64,000 nt of DNA from Streptomyces sp. SLBN-31 (lineage in GTDB: Bacteria > Actinomycetota > Actinomycetes > Streptomycetales > Streptomycetaceae). Below are positions 43,995-51,860 of the stretch, in pieces. The stretch covers positions 744,001 to 808,000 of the forward strand of contig NZ_VFNC01000002.1 in assembly GCF_006715395.1 (NCBI RefSeq), written 5' to 3'. Each line of letters begins with the position of its first letter. The first letter of the stretch is position 1. A program made the position numbers and the translations under genes. Under the pieces are notes generated by a model. It was not told where the DNA came from. It searched no databases and saw nothing but the letters and a program-made list of their open reading frames with translations.

Positions 43995-45491
43995 TCACGT
44001 GCCGAAGCGGTCCCGCAGGCGCCGTTTGAGGATCTTCCCGCTGGCGTTGCGCGGCAGTTCCGTCACGAACACCACCCGCTTCGGCGCCTTGAACGGGGAG
44101 AGTTTCTGGCGGGCGTGCTCGATGAGTTCGGCCTCCGTGACGTCCCGGCGGGGGACGACGATCGCCGTGACGGCCTCGACCCACCGCTCGTCGGGCAGGC
44201 CCACCACGGCCACCTCGGCGACGGCGTCGTGCGTGTACAGGGCGTCCTCGACCTGGCGTGAAGCGACCAGTACGCCACCGGAGTTGATGACGTCCTTCAC
44301 CCGGTCGACGATCGTGTAGTAGCCGTGCGCGTCGCGCACCGCGAGGTCGCCGGAGTGGAACCAGCCGTCGCGGAAGGCCTCGGCGGTCTCCTCGGGCTTG
44401 TCCCAGTACCCCTCGCACAACTGCGGGGAGCGGTAGACGATTTCGCCGGGGGTGCCGTCGGGCACTTCCTTGCCGTTCTCGTCGACCACGCGGGCGTCGA
44501 CGAAGAGGACGGGCCGGCCGCAGGAGTCCATGCGGCCCTTGTGCTCGTCGGGCGCCAGCACGGTGGCGAGGGGGCCGATCTCGCTCTGCCCGAAGCAGTT
44601 GTAGAAGCCGAGCTTCGGCAGCCGCTCGCGCAGACGCTCCAGGACGGGCACCGGCATGATCGAGGCGCCGTAGTACGCCTTGCGCAGCCCGTCGAGGTCG
44701 CGGGTGGCGAAGTCGGGGCGGTTGGCGAGGCCGATCCACACCGTGGGCGGCGCGAACAGGCTGTCCACGCGGCCGGCCTCGATCAGGTCGAAGAGGCGGT
44801 CGCCGTCGGGGGCGTCGAGGATGATGTTCGTGGCGCCGACCGCGAGGTAGGGCAGCAGGAACACGTGCATCTGCGCCGAGTGGTACAGCGGCAGCGAGTG
44901 CGCGGGGCGGTCGCCGGCGCTGAGGTCGAGTGCGGTGATCGCGCTCAGGTACTCGTGGACCAGGGCGCGGTGGGTCATCATCGCGCCCTTGGGCAGGGCC
45001 GTGGTGCCCGAGGTGTACAGCAGCTGCACGAGGTCCTCGGTGCGCGGCTCCGGGCCGTCGTACGCGGGGGCCGTCGCGAGCCGGGCCAGCAGGGAGTCCT
45101 CGGCGTCGCGCAGCGGCAGCGTCCGCACACCGTCGGCGAGCCGCGGCGCCAGGTCGGGGTCGGCGAGGACCAGGGAGCTGCCGGACTGGCCGACGATGTA
45201 GGCGAGGTCGTCGCCGGTCAGGTTCTGGTTGACCGGGACGTGCACGAGTCCGGCGCGGGCACAGGCCAGGAAGCCGATCAGGTACGCGTCGCTGTTGTGG
45301 CCGTAGGCGCCGACCCGGTCGCCGGGGGCCAGGCCCCGGCCGAGGAGGACGCTCGCCGCGCGCGAGACGGCCTCGTCGAGTTCCTGGTACGTCCACCTGC
45401 GGTCGGCGTACTCGATCGCGACCCGCGCCGGGGTGCGCCGGGCGCTGCGCCGCAGCACCCCGTCAACCGTGCTGCCCTGTCCCTGCGTCAT
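43995..45491 (-). CDS. Long-chain fatty acid/acyl-CoA ligase (FadD-type)
   Basis: 498 residues. AMP-binding motifs are complete: QLLYTSGTTALPKGAMMTHR, FYNCFGQSEIGPLAT, GWFHSGDLAVRDAHGYYTIV, RVKDVINSGGVLVASRQVED and the terminal PRNASGKILKRRLRD with the catalytic Lys. Length and motifs suit a medium/long-chain acyl ligase; the substrate is open. It diverges from the acylase gene, with a TCATGACTCATGA dyad overlapping its start codon. Fatty-acid activation next to an N-acyl hydrolase suggests use of the released acyl chain. Confidence 0.8.
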   Translation of the reverse strand: MTQGQGSTVDGVLRRSARRTPARVAIEYADRRWTYQELDEAVSRAASVLLGRGLAPGDRVGAYGHNSDAYLIGFLACARAGLVHVPVNQNLTGDDLAYIVGQSGSSLVLADPDLAPRLADGVRTLPLRDAEDSLLARLATAPAYDGPEPRTEDLVQLLYTSGTTALPKGAMMTHRALVHEYLSAITALDLSAGDRPAHSLPLYHSAQMHVFLLPYLAVGATNIILDAPDGDRLFDLIEAGRVDSLFAPPTVWIGLANRPDFATRDLDGLRKAYYGASIMPVPVLERLRERLPKLGFYNCFGQSEIGPLATVLAPDEHKGRMDSCGRPVLFVDARVVDENGKEVPDGTPGEIVYRSPQLCEGYWDKPEETAEAFRDGWFHSGDLAVRDAHGYYTIVDRVKDVINSGGVLVASRQVEDALYTHDAVAEVAVVGLPDERWVEAVTAIVVPRRDVTEAELIEHARQKLSPFKAPKRVVFVTELPRNASGKILKRRLRDRFGT

Positions 45492-45500
45492 GACTCATGA
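45488..45500. promoter_or_regulatory. TCATGACTCATGA dyad, copy 2
   Basis: A perfect 13-bp palindrome covering the FadD-type start codon (45489-45491). Its core repeats the 43936-43946 motif upstream of the neighbouring phosphoesterase. Binding here would block translation-proximal transcription of the ligase and lies about 100 bases from the acylase start. Confidence 0.4.
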
Positions 45501-45597
45501 TCCTCGGTCCGTGGCCGGGGCGGGTCAAGCACCCGGGCGGGTCACCACCGCGGGCATGCTCAACCACCGCTCCTCTCAAGGATGTTGGGAGACACCA

Positions 45598-48000
45598 TTG
45601 CGCACCCGTAGAAGACGACTGGTCGTCGCGGCCGTCGCGTTACTCACCGCCGCGACCGCGTTGCCGGCCACCGCGGCCGAGCGTCCGAGCCGCCAGGAAC
45701 ATCCCTCGCACGGCGGTCTGTCCGCCGTCATCCGCTACACCGAGTACGGAATCCCGCACATCGTGGCCAAGGACTACCCGGACCTGGGCTTCGGCACCGG
45801 CTGGGCACAGGCCGCCGACCAGGTGTGCCTGCTCGCCGACGGCTTCACCACCGTGCGCGGCGAGCGCTCACGCTACTTCGGCGCCGACGCGACGACCGAC
45901 CGTTCGCTGTCGTCGGCGTCCACCAACCTCGCCAGTGACCTGTACTTCCGGGGCGTACGCCGGTCCGGCACCGTGGAGCGGCTGCTCACCCATAGGGCCC
46001 CGCTGGGTCCGAGCAAGGACGTGAAGGACCTGATGCGGGGCTTCGCAGCCGGGTACAACGCGTGGCTGGCCCGGAACCGGGTCACCGACCCCGCCTGCGC
46101 GGGCGCCGCCTGGCTGCGGCCCGTCACCGCGACGGACGTGGCCGTCCGCTTCTACGCCCTCTCGGTGCTGGCCGGCCAGGGCAGCGCCGTGGACGAGATC
46201 ACCGGCGCCGAGCCGCCCTCCGGGAGCGCGGCGACGGAACGGGCCGCCGGGGCCGATGCCCTGGTCGGGCTGGTGCGGGACCGGTCGGCGGACATGGGGT
46301 CGAACGCGGTCGCCTTCAGCGGCGCGACCACGGCGAACGGCCGGGGCCTGCTGCTGGGCAACCCGCACTACCCATGGCAGGGCGGACGCCGGTTCTGGCA
46401 GTCGCAGCAGACCATCCCGGGCCGGCTCGACGTGGCCGGCGGCTCGCTGCTGGGTTCCCCCACCGTCTCCATCGGCTACAACTCCCGCGTGGCGTGGTCC
46501 CACACCGTCGCGACCGGTGTCCCGTTCAACCTGACCCGGCTGACCCTGGACCCGGCCGACCCCACCGTCTACCTGGTCGACGGCAGGCCGGAGCGGATGA
46601 CGAAGCGGACGGTGACCGTGCCCGTCAAGGGCGGTACCTCCGTGACCCGCAGCCAGTGGTGGACGCGGTACGGCCCGGTCGTCGCCGATCCCCAGGGCGA
46701 TCCGCCGCTGCCCTGGACCGCGACGACGGCGTACGCGCTCAACGACCCGAACGCCGCCAACTTCCGCTTCCCCGACACCTCGCTCGGCTTCGCCCGGGCG
46801 CGCTCGACCGCGGGTGTCCTCGCCTCCCTGAAGCGGTACCAAGGGCTTCCCTGGGTGAACACCGTCGCCGCGGACTCCGCCGGGCACTCCCTGTACACCC
46901 AGTCACAGGTGCTGCCCCGGATCACCGACGACCTCGCGGCCCGGTGCTCCACGGACCTCGGCAGGATCACCTACCCGCAGGCGGGTCTCGCGGTGCTCGA
47001 CGGCTCCCGCGGCGACTGCGCGATCGGCAGTGACGCCGACGCCGTACAGCCCGGCATCCTCGGCCCCGCCCGCATGCCCACGCTCAAGGACGCGCCCTAC
47101 GCCGAGAACTCCAACGACAGCGCGTGGCTGGCCAACGAGGACCGACCGCTCACGGGCTACGAGCGGGTCTTCGGCGACATCGGCACCCCGCGCTCGCTGC
47201 GCACCAGGGGCGGCGTCGAGGACGTCGCGGCGATGGCGCGGCGGGGCGGGCTGACCGTCCGGGACCTGCAACGGCAGCAGTTCGCCAACCGGGTGCCGGC
47301 GGGTGATCTGGCCGCCGCCGACGCCGCGAAGGCGTGTGCCGCGCTGGCCGGTGGCACGGCGACGGCCGGTGACGGCACGGTGGTCGACGTCTCCGCGGCC
47401 TGTCCCGTGCTCGCGGCCTGGGGGCGGACCATGGACACCCACAGCCGGGGAGCGCTGCTCTTCGACCGTTTCTGGCGGAAGCTGACGGCCGCGGTGCCGC
47501 CCGGCCGGCTCTGGAAGGTGCCGTTCTCGGCAGCGGACCCGGTCCGCACCCCGAACACGCTGAACACCACTGCGCCGGGCTTCGCCACGGCCCTCGCCGA
47601 CGCGGTGGCGGAACTACGTGGCAAGGGCACCGCGTTGGACGCCCGGCTCGGCGACCACCAGTACGTCGTCCGGGGTGGCGAGCGCATCCCCGTACCGGGC
47701 GGCTCGAACCGGCTCGGTGTGTGGAACGTGATCGAGCCGACGTGGGACGCGGCGAGCGGGGCCTACACGGAGGTGCCGTTCGGGTCCAGCCACATCCAGG
47801 CCGTCGGCTGGGACGGCAGCGGCTGCCCGGTGGCCCGCACGCTGCTGACGTACTCCCAGTCGTCGAATGCCGACTCGCCCCACTACAGCGACCAGACGCG
47901 GCTGCTGGCCGGTGAGAGGTGGGTGACGGCCCGGTTCTGCGAGAAGGACGTCCTGGCCTCGCCCGCGCTGCGGGTGGTCCGGGTCGGCGAACACCGCTGA
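45598..48000 (+). CDS. Secreted penicillin-amidase-family acylase (AHL/cyclic lipopeptide acylase type)
   Basis: 800 residues from TTG 45598 with GGGAG 7 bases upstream, giving a signal peptide RTRRRRLVVAAVALLTAATA. The S45 Ntn-hydrolase layout is clear: an alpha chain (YTEYGIPHIVAKDYPDLGFG, GWAQAADQVC), a spacer, and the beta chain beginning at Ser235 in DMG-SNAVAFSG, with NPHYPWQGGRRFWQSQ following; cleavage before Ser235 would activate it. Size and motifs match Streptomyces AhlM and Actinoplanes aculeacin acylase, which cut acyl chains from homoserine lactones, echinocandins or penicillin V. Codon 15 is TTA (45640-45642), inside the signal peptide. Confidence 0.85.
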   Translation: MRTRRRRLVVAAVALLTAATALPATAAERPSRQEHPSHGGLSAVIRYTEYGIPHIVAKDYPDLGFGTGWAQAADQVCLLADGFTTVRGERSRYFGADATTDRSLSSASTNLASDLYFRGVRRSGTVERLLTHRAPLGPSKDVKDLMRGFAAGYNAWLARNRVTDPACAGAAWLRPVTATDVAVRFYALSVLAGQGSAVDEITGAEPPSGSAATERAAGADALVGLVRDRSADMGSNAVAFSGATTANGRGLLLGNPHYPWQGGRRFWQSQQTIPGRLDVAGGSLLGSPTVSIGYNSRVAWSHTVATGVPFNLTRLTLDPADPTVYLVDGRPERMTKRTVTVPVKGGTSVTRSQWWTRYGPVVADPQGDPPLPWTATTAYALNDPNAANFRFPDTSLGFARARSTAGVLASLKRYQGLPWVNTVAADSAGHSLYTQSQVLPRITDDLAARCSTDLGRITYPQAGLAVLDGSRGDCAIGSDADAVQPGILGPARMPTLKDAPYAENSNDSAWLANEDRPLTGYERVFGDIGTPRSLRTRGGVEDVAAMARRGGLTVRDLQRQQFANRVPAGDLAAADAAKACAALAGGTATAGDGTVVDVSAACPVLAAWGRTMDTHSRGALLFDRFWRKLTAAVPPGRLWKVPFSAADPVRTPNTLNTTAPGFATALADAVAELRGKGTALDARLGDHQYVVRGGERIPVPGGSNRLGVWNVIEPTWDAASGAYTEVPFGSSHIQAVGWDGSGCPVARTLLTYSQSSNADSPHYSDQTRLLAGERWVTARFCEKDVLASPALRVVRVGEHR

Positions 48001-48008
48001 GCACCGTA

Positions 48009-48047
48009 CGGCCCCCGTCCCGTGCGGCGTGCGCGGGGTGGGGGCCG
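48009..48047. terminator. Hairpin between convergent genes
   Basis: CGGCCCCC pairs with GGGGGCCG across a GC-rich 23-base loop that can itself partly pair, 8 bases after the acylase stop and 7 before the opposing stop codon. Likely a bidirectional terminator without a T-run. Confidence 0.55.
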
Positions 48048-48054
48048 ATCCGGC

Positions 48055-48924
48055 TCAGCCACCGCTCGGGGACGTCAGCGGGCGACCGGTGAAGGCGTCC
48101 AGGAGGATGCGGTCGCCCAGCGGCCGCTTCAAGGTGACCGTCCTCGGCTCACCGATCATCTCGCTGGTGCAGATGCCGCCCTTGCGCCCGGTGATCGACG
48201 CGGACAGCACCACGCTGTCGTCGGACTCCAGGACGCCGACCGCGGGGCCCTCGTCGCAGCCGCCGTGCTGAGTGATCACGGTGAGGGAGCGGCCGTCGCG
48301 GGCGACGTTCATCAGCCGCCCCAGGGGCCACAGTTCGTCGCTCGGGACCTTCGCCGCCGGCCGGATCGGCGGGGCGGCCGGGCGCGAGGGGTCGAGGGCC
48401 ACTCGTTTCAGCGGGGTGTCGTAGCCCTCGATGGTGAACAGCCAGGCCGGGACGGTCGCCGGGCCGCGGCTGGTGAGCAGGGTCGTCTCGCCGAGCCGGG
48501 CGTCCGTCACGGTGAGATGCGGTCCGTCGTTGCCGCCGCGGGCCAGGGAGTCGTACGCCTCGCGCGCGCCCGTCAGCGGCAGGGTGAGCGAGCCGCCGTG
48601 GGACCACCTCACCCGGCCGGTGCGCGGCGCGACGGTGGGCAGGGTGGTGCGCAGGACGAAGTTCTCGGTGGCGTAGGCGCGTTTGTCGGCGTCGGTGCGG
48701 AAGGCGCCGTCGGGCAGTTGCACCACGTCGCCCAGGGGGTAGTAGCCCTTCGTCCAGGCCTCGGCCGCCTCGGAACCGCGCCAGGCTTCGGCGACCGCGC
48801 GCGCCCGGGCCTGGGAGGTCCGCTGCGAGCCCGGACCGCCGCCCGCGGCCAACTCGCCGCCGCAGCCTCCGGCCGTGAGCAGGGCGAGTACGGACAGCAG
48901 CATGGCTGCGCGAGTGGTGCGCAT
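48055..48924 (-). CDS. Putative lipoprotein, function unknown
   Basis: 289 residues from ATG 48924. The start RTTRAAMLLSVLALLTAGGC is a lipoprotein signal with the acceptor Cys about residue 21 in TAGGCGG. After a Gly/Ser-rich linker the mature part has no family I can name; it contains TKGYYPLGDVVQLPDGAF, LTVITQHGGCDEGPAVGVLE and SASITGRKGGICTSEMIG, the last two holding a conserved-looking cysteine pair that could form a disulfide. Other members of this type are common in Streptomyces envelopes. Tail to tail with the acylase. Confidence 0.6.
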   Translation of the reverse strand: MRTTRAAMLLSVLALLTAGGCGGELAAGGGPGSQRTSQARARAVAEAWRGSEAAEAWTKGYYPLGDVVQLPDGAFRTDADKRAYATENFVLRTTLPTVAPRTGRVRWSHGGSLTLPLTGAREAYDSLARGGNDGPHLTVTDARLGETTLLTSRGPATVPAWLFTIEGYDTPLKRVALDPSRPAAPPIRPAAKVPSDELWPLGRLMNVARDGRSLTVITQHGGCDEGPAVGVLESDDSVVLSASITGRKGGICTSEMIGEPRTVTLKRPLGDRILLDAFTGRPLTSPSGG

Positions 48925-49026
48925 GGGGTCCCCCGGGGCCGACGGTGACGGTGACGAACGCGGTGCCCCACTACGACGCACGGACGGCGCGCGGCGTTCG
49001 ATCCCTCCTCCGTCGGCCGGTGCCCG

Positions 49027-50589
49027 TCACACGGGCCGGGTCCGCCCTTCCCAGTACGGCTCCCTCAGCCGCCGCTTGTACAGCTTGCCGTTGGGGTCGC
49101 GGGGCATGTCCGTGATGAAGTCGACGCTCTTGGGCCGCTTGTAGCCGGCGAGCCGCTCGGCGCAGTGCTCCATGATCGAGTCGGCCATTGCGGGGCCCGG
49201 CTCGTGTCCCGGCGCAGGTTCGACCACCGCCTTGACCTCCTCGCCCCAGTCGTCGTGCGGGATGCCGAAGACGGCGGCGTCGGCGACGGCGGGGTGGGCC
49301 AGGAGCGCGGACTCGATCTCGGCCGGGTAGATGTTGACACCACCCGAGATGATCATGTCGATCTTGCGGTCGCGGAGGAAGAGGTATCCGTCCTCGTCGA
49401 GGTAGCCGAGGTCGCCGACGGTGAAGTAGTCGCCGATGCGGTTCTTCCGCGTCTTGGCCTCGTCCTTGTGGTAGGCGAAGCCGCCGGTGGTCATCTTCAT
49501 GTAGACGGTGCCGAGTTCGCCGGGCGGCAGCCGGTTGCCGTCCTCGTCGAAGACGGCGAGTTCGCTGATGGGCCATGCCTTGCCGACGGTGCCGGGCTTC
49601 TTCAGCCAGTCCTCCGCGGTGGCGAAGGCGCCGCCGCCCTCGCTGGCCGCGTAGTACTCCTCGACCGAGTCGCCCCACCAGTCGATCATCGCCCGTTTCA
49701 CGTGGTCGGGGCAGGGGGCGGCGCCGTGGATGGCGTGCCGCATGGACGAGACGTCGTAGGAGCGGCGGACGTCCTCCGGCAGGGCCAGCAGCCGGTGGAA
49801 CTGGGTGGGGACCATGTGGGTGTGGGTGCACTTGTGGGTGTCGATGAGGCGCAGCATCTCCTCGGGCGTCCACTTGTCCATCAGGACCAGTCGGTGGCCG
49901 ATGTGCAGGGACGCGCCCGCGAACTGCAGGACGGCCGTGTGGTAGAGCGGCGAGCACACGAGGTGGACGTTGTCGTCGAACGGCCTGATGCCGAAGATGC
50001 CGAGGAATCCGCCGAGGTAGGCCTCCTCGGGTGCCCTGCCGGGCAGTGGGCGGCGGATGCCGCGCGGGCGGCCGGTGGTGCCCGAGGTGTAGTTCATGAC
50101 CCAGCCGAGCTCGCGGTCGGCGGGCGCCGACTCCGGTTGTCCGTCGAGGAGTTCGGTGTAGGGGCGGAAGCCCTCGACCGCGCCGACGGCGTAGCGGTGG
50201 GTGGCCGGCAGGCCGGCCTCGTCGGCGGCGTGCCGGGCGGGGCCGGCGAACCGTTCGTGGGCGATGAGCACCTTGGCGCCCGAGTCGGCGACGATCCAGC
50301 CGATCTCCGGGCCGACGAAGTGGTGGTTGACCGGCACGAGATAGAGACCGGCCTGGCTCGCGGCGAGGTAGGCGGTGAGGAACTCGACGCCGTTGGGCAG
50401 GACGACCGCGAAGGCGTCCCCGCGCGCGAGTCCCGCGGCGCGCAGGCCGTGCACGAGGCGGTTGGCGGCGGCGTGCAGGCGTCCGGCGGTCCACTCCTCG
50501 CCGTCGGGGGCGACAAGGACCTTTCGGTCGGGGTCGGCTGTGGCCTGGGCCCAGAATCCGGCCGGGGGCGTGCTCGTCGTGCTGGTCAT
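49027..50589 (-). CDS. Acyl-CoA synthetase (FadD4-like)
   Basis: 520 residues. MNYTSGTTGRPRGIRRPLPG is the P-loop, with the RRPL variant seen in FadD4-type ligases; YYAASEGGGAFAT, YFTVGDLGYLDEDGYLFLRD, KIDMIISGGVNIYPAEIE and the Lys in DPNGKLYKRRL complete the family pattern. It overlaps the nitronate monooxygenase gene by 4 bases (ATGA), so they form an operon whose promoter carries a 26-bp operator shared with the sterol cluster. Likely role: activation of a fatty or sterol-derived acid. Confidence 0.8.
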   Translation of the reverse strand: MTSTTSTPPAGFWAQATADPDRKVLVAPDGEEWTAGRLHAAANRLVHGLRAAGLARGDAFAVVLPNGVEFLTAYLAASQAGLYLVPVNHHFVGPEIGWIVADSGAKVLIAHERFAGPARHAADEAGLPATHRYAVGAVEGFRPYTELLDGQPESAPADRELGWVMNYTSGTTGRPRGIRRPLPGRAPEEAYLGGFLGIFGIRPFDDNVHLVCSPLYHTAVLQFAGASLHIGHRLVLMDKWTPEEMLRLIDTHKCTHTHMVPTQFHRLLALPEDVRRSYDVSSMRHAIHGAAPCPDHVKRAMIDWWGDSVEEYYAASEGGGAFATAEDWLKKPGTVGKAWPISELAVFDEDGNRLPPGELGTVYMKMTTGGFAYHKDEAKTRKNRIGDYFTVGDLGYLDEDGYLFLRDRKIDMIISGGVNIYPAEIESALLAHPAVADAAVFGIPHDDWGEEVKAVVEPAPGHEPGPAMADSIMEHCAERLAGYKRPKSVDFITDMPRDPNGKLYKRRLREPYWEGRTRPV

Positions 50590-51695
50590 TCACCGCTCCT
50601 TCCGGCGATGCGGTTGACGCGGTCGACGGCTTTCTCGAAACCGCGGGTGAGGTCGTCGAAGACGGCCCGGACGCTGCGTTCACTGGTCATCCGGCCGACG
50701 ATCTGGCCGACCGGCGTGCCGAGCAGTGGTTCGACCTCGTACTTCTGGATGCGGGTGAGGGCGTCGGCGACGAGCAGGCCCTGCAGGGGCATGGGGAGGG
50801 TGCCGGGTCCGCTCGGGTCGTCCCAGGCGTCGGTCCACTCGGTACGGAGCTGGCGTGCGGGTTTCCCGGTCAGGGCGCGGGAGCGGACGGTGTCGCCGGA
50901 GCCGGCGGCCAGCAGTTTGCGGGTCACGGCGGGCGAGGAGAGGTCGGCCTCGGTACAGGTCAGCCAGAGGGAGCCGAGCCACACCCCCTGGGCGCCGAGG
51001 GCGAGGGCGGCGGCCACCTGCTGTCCGCTGCCGATGCCTCCGGCGGCGAGGACCGGCAGTGGGTCCACGGCCTCGACGACCTCCGGGGTGAGCACCATGG
51101 AGGCGATCTCGCCGGTGTGACCGCCGGCCTCGTAGCCCTGGGCGACGACGATGTCGATGCCGCCCTCCTTGTGCTTGAGGGCGTGCCGGGCGCTGCCCGC
51201 GAGGGCGGCGACGAGGACGTCCTGGTCGTGCGCCCGGGAGACCACGTCGGCGGGCGGGGAGCCGAGGGCGTTGGCGAGCAGCCGTATCGGGTAGTCGAAG
51301 GCGACGTCGAGCTGACCGCGGGCGACCTGTTCCATCCAGCCGGTGATGCGCCAGCCGGAGGCGTCGCCCTCGGCGAGTTCGGGCACGCCGTACTTGGCGA
51401 GGGTGTCCTTGACGTACTGGCGGTGTCCCTCGGGGATCATCGCCTCGACGTCGGCCTCCGTGACGCCTTCGACCTTCTTGGCGGGCATGACGACGTCGAG
51501 GCCGTAGGGCTTGCCGTCGACGTGCGCCTCGACCCAGTCGAGGTCGCGCTTGAGGTCGTCCGGGGCGGTGTAGCGGACCGCGCCGAGCACTCCGAAGCCG
51601 CCGGCCCGGCTGATGGCCGCGGCGACGGCGGGGAACGGCGTGAAGCCGAAGATGGCGTGCTCGACTCCCAGTTTCTTGCTCAGCTCCGTCTGCAT
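50586..51695 (-). CDS. Nitronate monooxygenase / 2-nitropropane-dioxygenase-like FMN enzyme
   Basis: 369 residues with the TIM-barrel FMN pattern: ISRAGGFGVLGAVRYTAPDD, IDIVVAQGYEAGGHTGEIA (the QGxEAGGH catalytic loop), PVLAAGGIGSGQQVAAALAL and GAQGVWLGSLWL. Members oxidise alkyl nitronates, but many act as flavin-dependent reductases or dehydrogenases of CoA thioesters; the coupling to an acyl-CoA ligase supports the latter. Its promoter region includes the second copy of the shared operator, 40 bases before the ATG. Confidence 0.8.
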   Translation of the reverse strand: MQTELSKKLGVEHAIFGFTPFPAVAAAISRAGGFGVLGAVRYTAPDDLKRDLDWVEAHVDGKPYGLDVVMPAKKVEGVTEADVEAMIPEGHRQYVKDTLAKYGVPELAEGDASGWRITGWMEQVARGQLDVAFDYPIRLLANALGSPPADVVSRAHDQDVLVAALAGSARHALKHKEGGIDIVVAQGYEAGGHTGEIASMVLTPEVVEAVDPLPVLAAGGIGSGQQVAAALALGAQGVWLGSLWLTCTEADLSSPAVTRKLLAAGSGDTVRSRALTGKPARQLRTEWTDAWDDPSGPGTLPMPLQGLLVADALTRIQKYEVEPLLGTPVGQIVGRMTSERSVRAVFDDLTRGFEKAVDRVNRIAGRSGE

Positions 51696-51734
51696 GGGCG
51701 CAGGATGCCGCAGTCCTCCGGACGACGGAAGGCC

Positions 51735-51760
51735 TTTTCTGATGCTCCGTCAGATTTCTT
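51735..51760. promoter_or_regulatory. Operator shared with the sterol cluster, copy 2
   Basis: TCTGAT-GCTCC-GTCAGA (51738-51754) with the same TT and TTTCTT flanks as copy 1 at 35289-35314. It is 40-65 bases upstream of the nitronate monooxygenase start, so this operon and the sterol cluster should respond to one regulator. Confidence 0.7.
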
Positions 51761-51799
51761 GCCGATGCCCCGCCCTGTTGACACACGGCACCCCTGACA

Positions 51800-51841
51800 T
51801 GAAAGTTTCAGTCCGCAAGGTGATCCCGGAAAGATACTTTC
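51800..51841. promoter_or_regulatory. Two GAAAG/CTTTC dyads over the promoter of the beta-lactamase-fold gene
   Basis: TGAAAGTTTCA at 51800-51810 and GAAAG-ATA-CTTTC at 51829-51841 lie 20-61 bases before the gene. A TTGACA at 51778-51783 stands 17 bases before GAAAGT, so the first dyad overlaps the expected -10. TGAAA…TTTCA arms resemble sites of RpiR/MurR-type regulators; this is a resemblance only. Confidence 0.45.
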
Positions 51842-51860
51842 AGGCACGGGAGGCTCACCC

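Noticed and set aside
43936..45500. TGACTCA core as an AP-1 site
   Set aside because: AP-1 is a eukaryotic factor; in this bacterial setting the dyad can only be a prokaryotic operator or chance.
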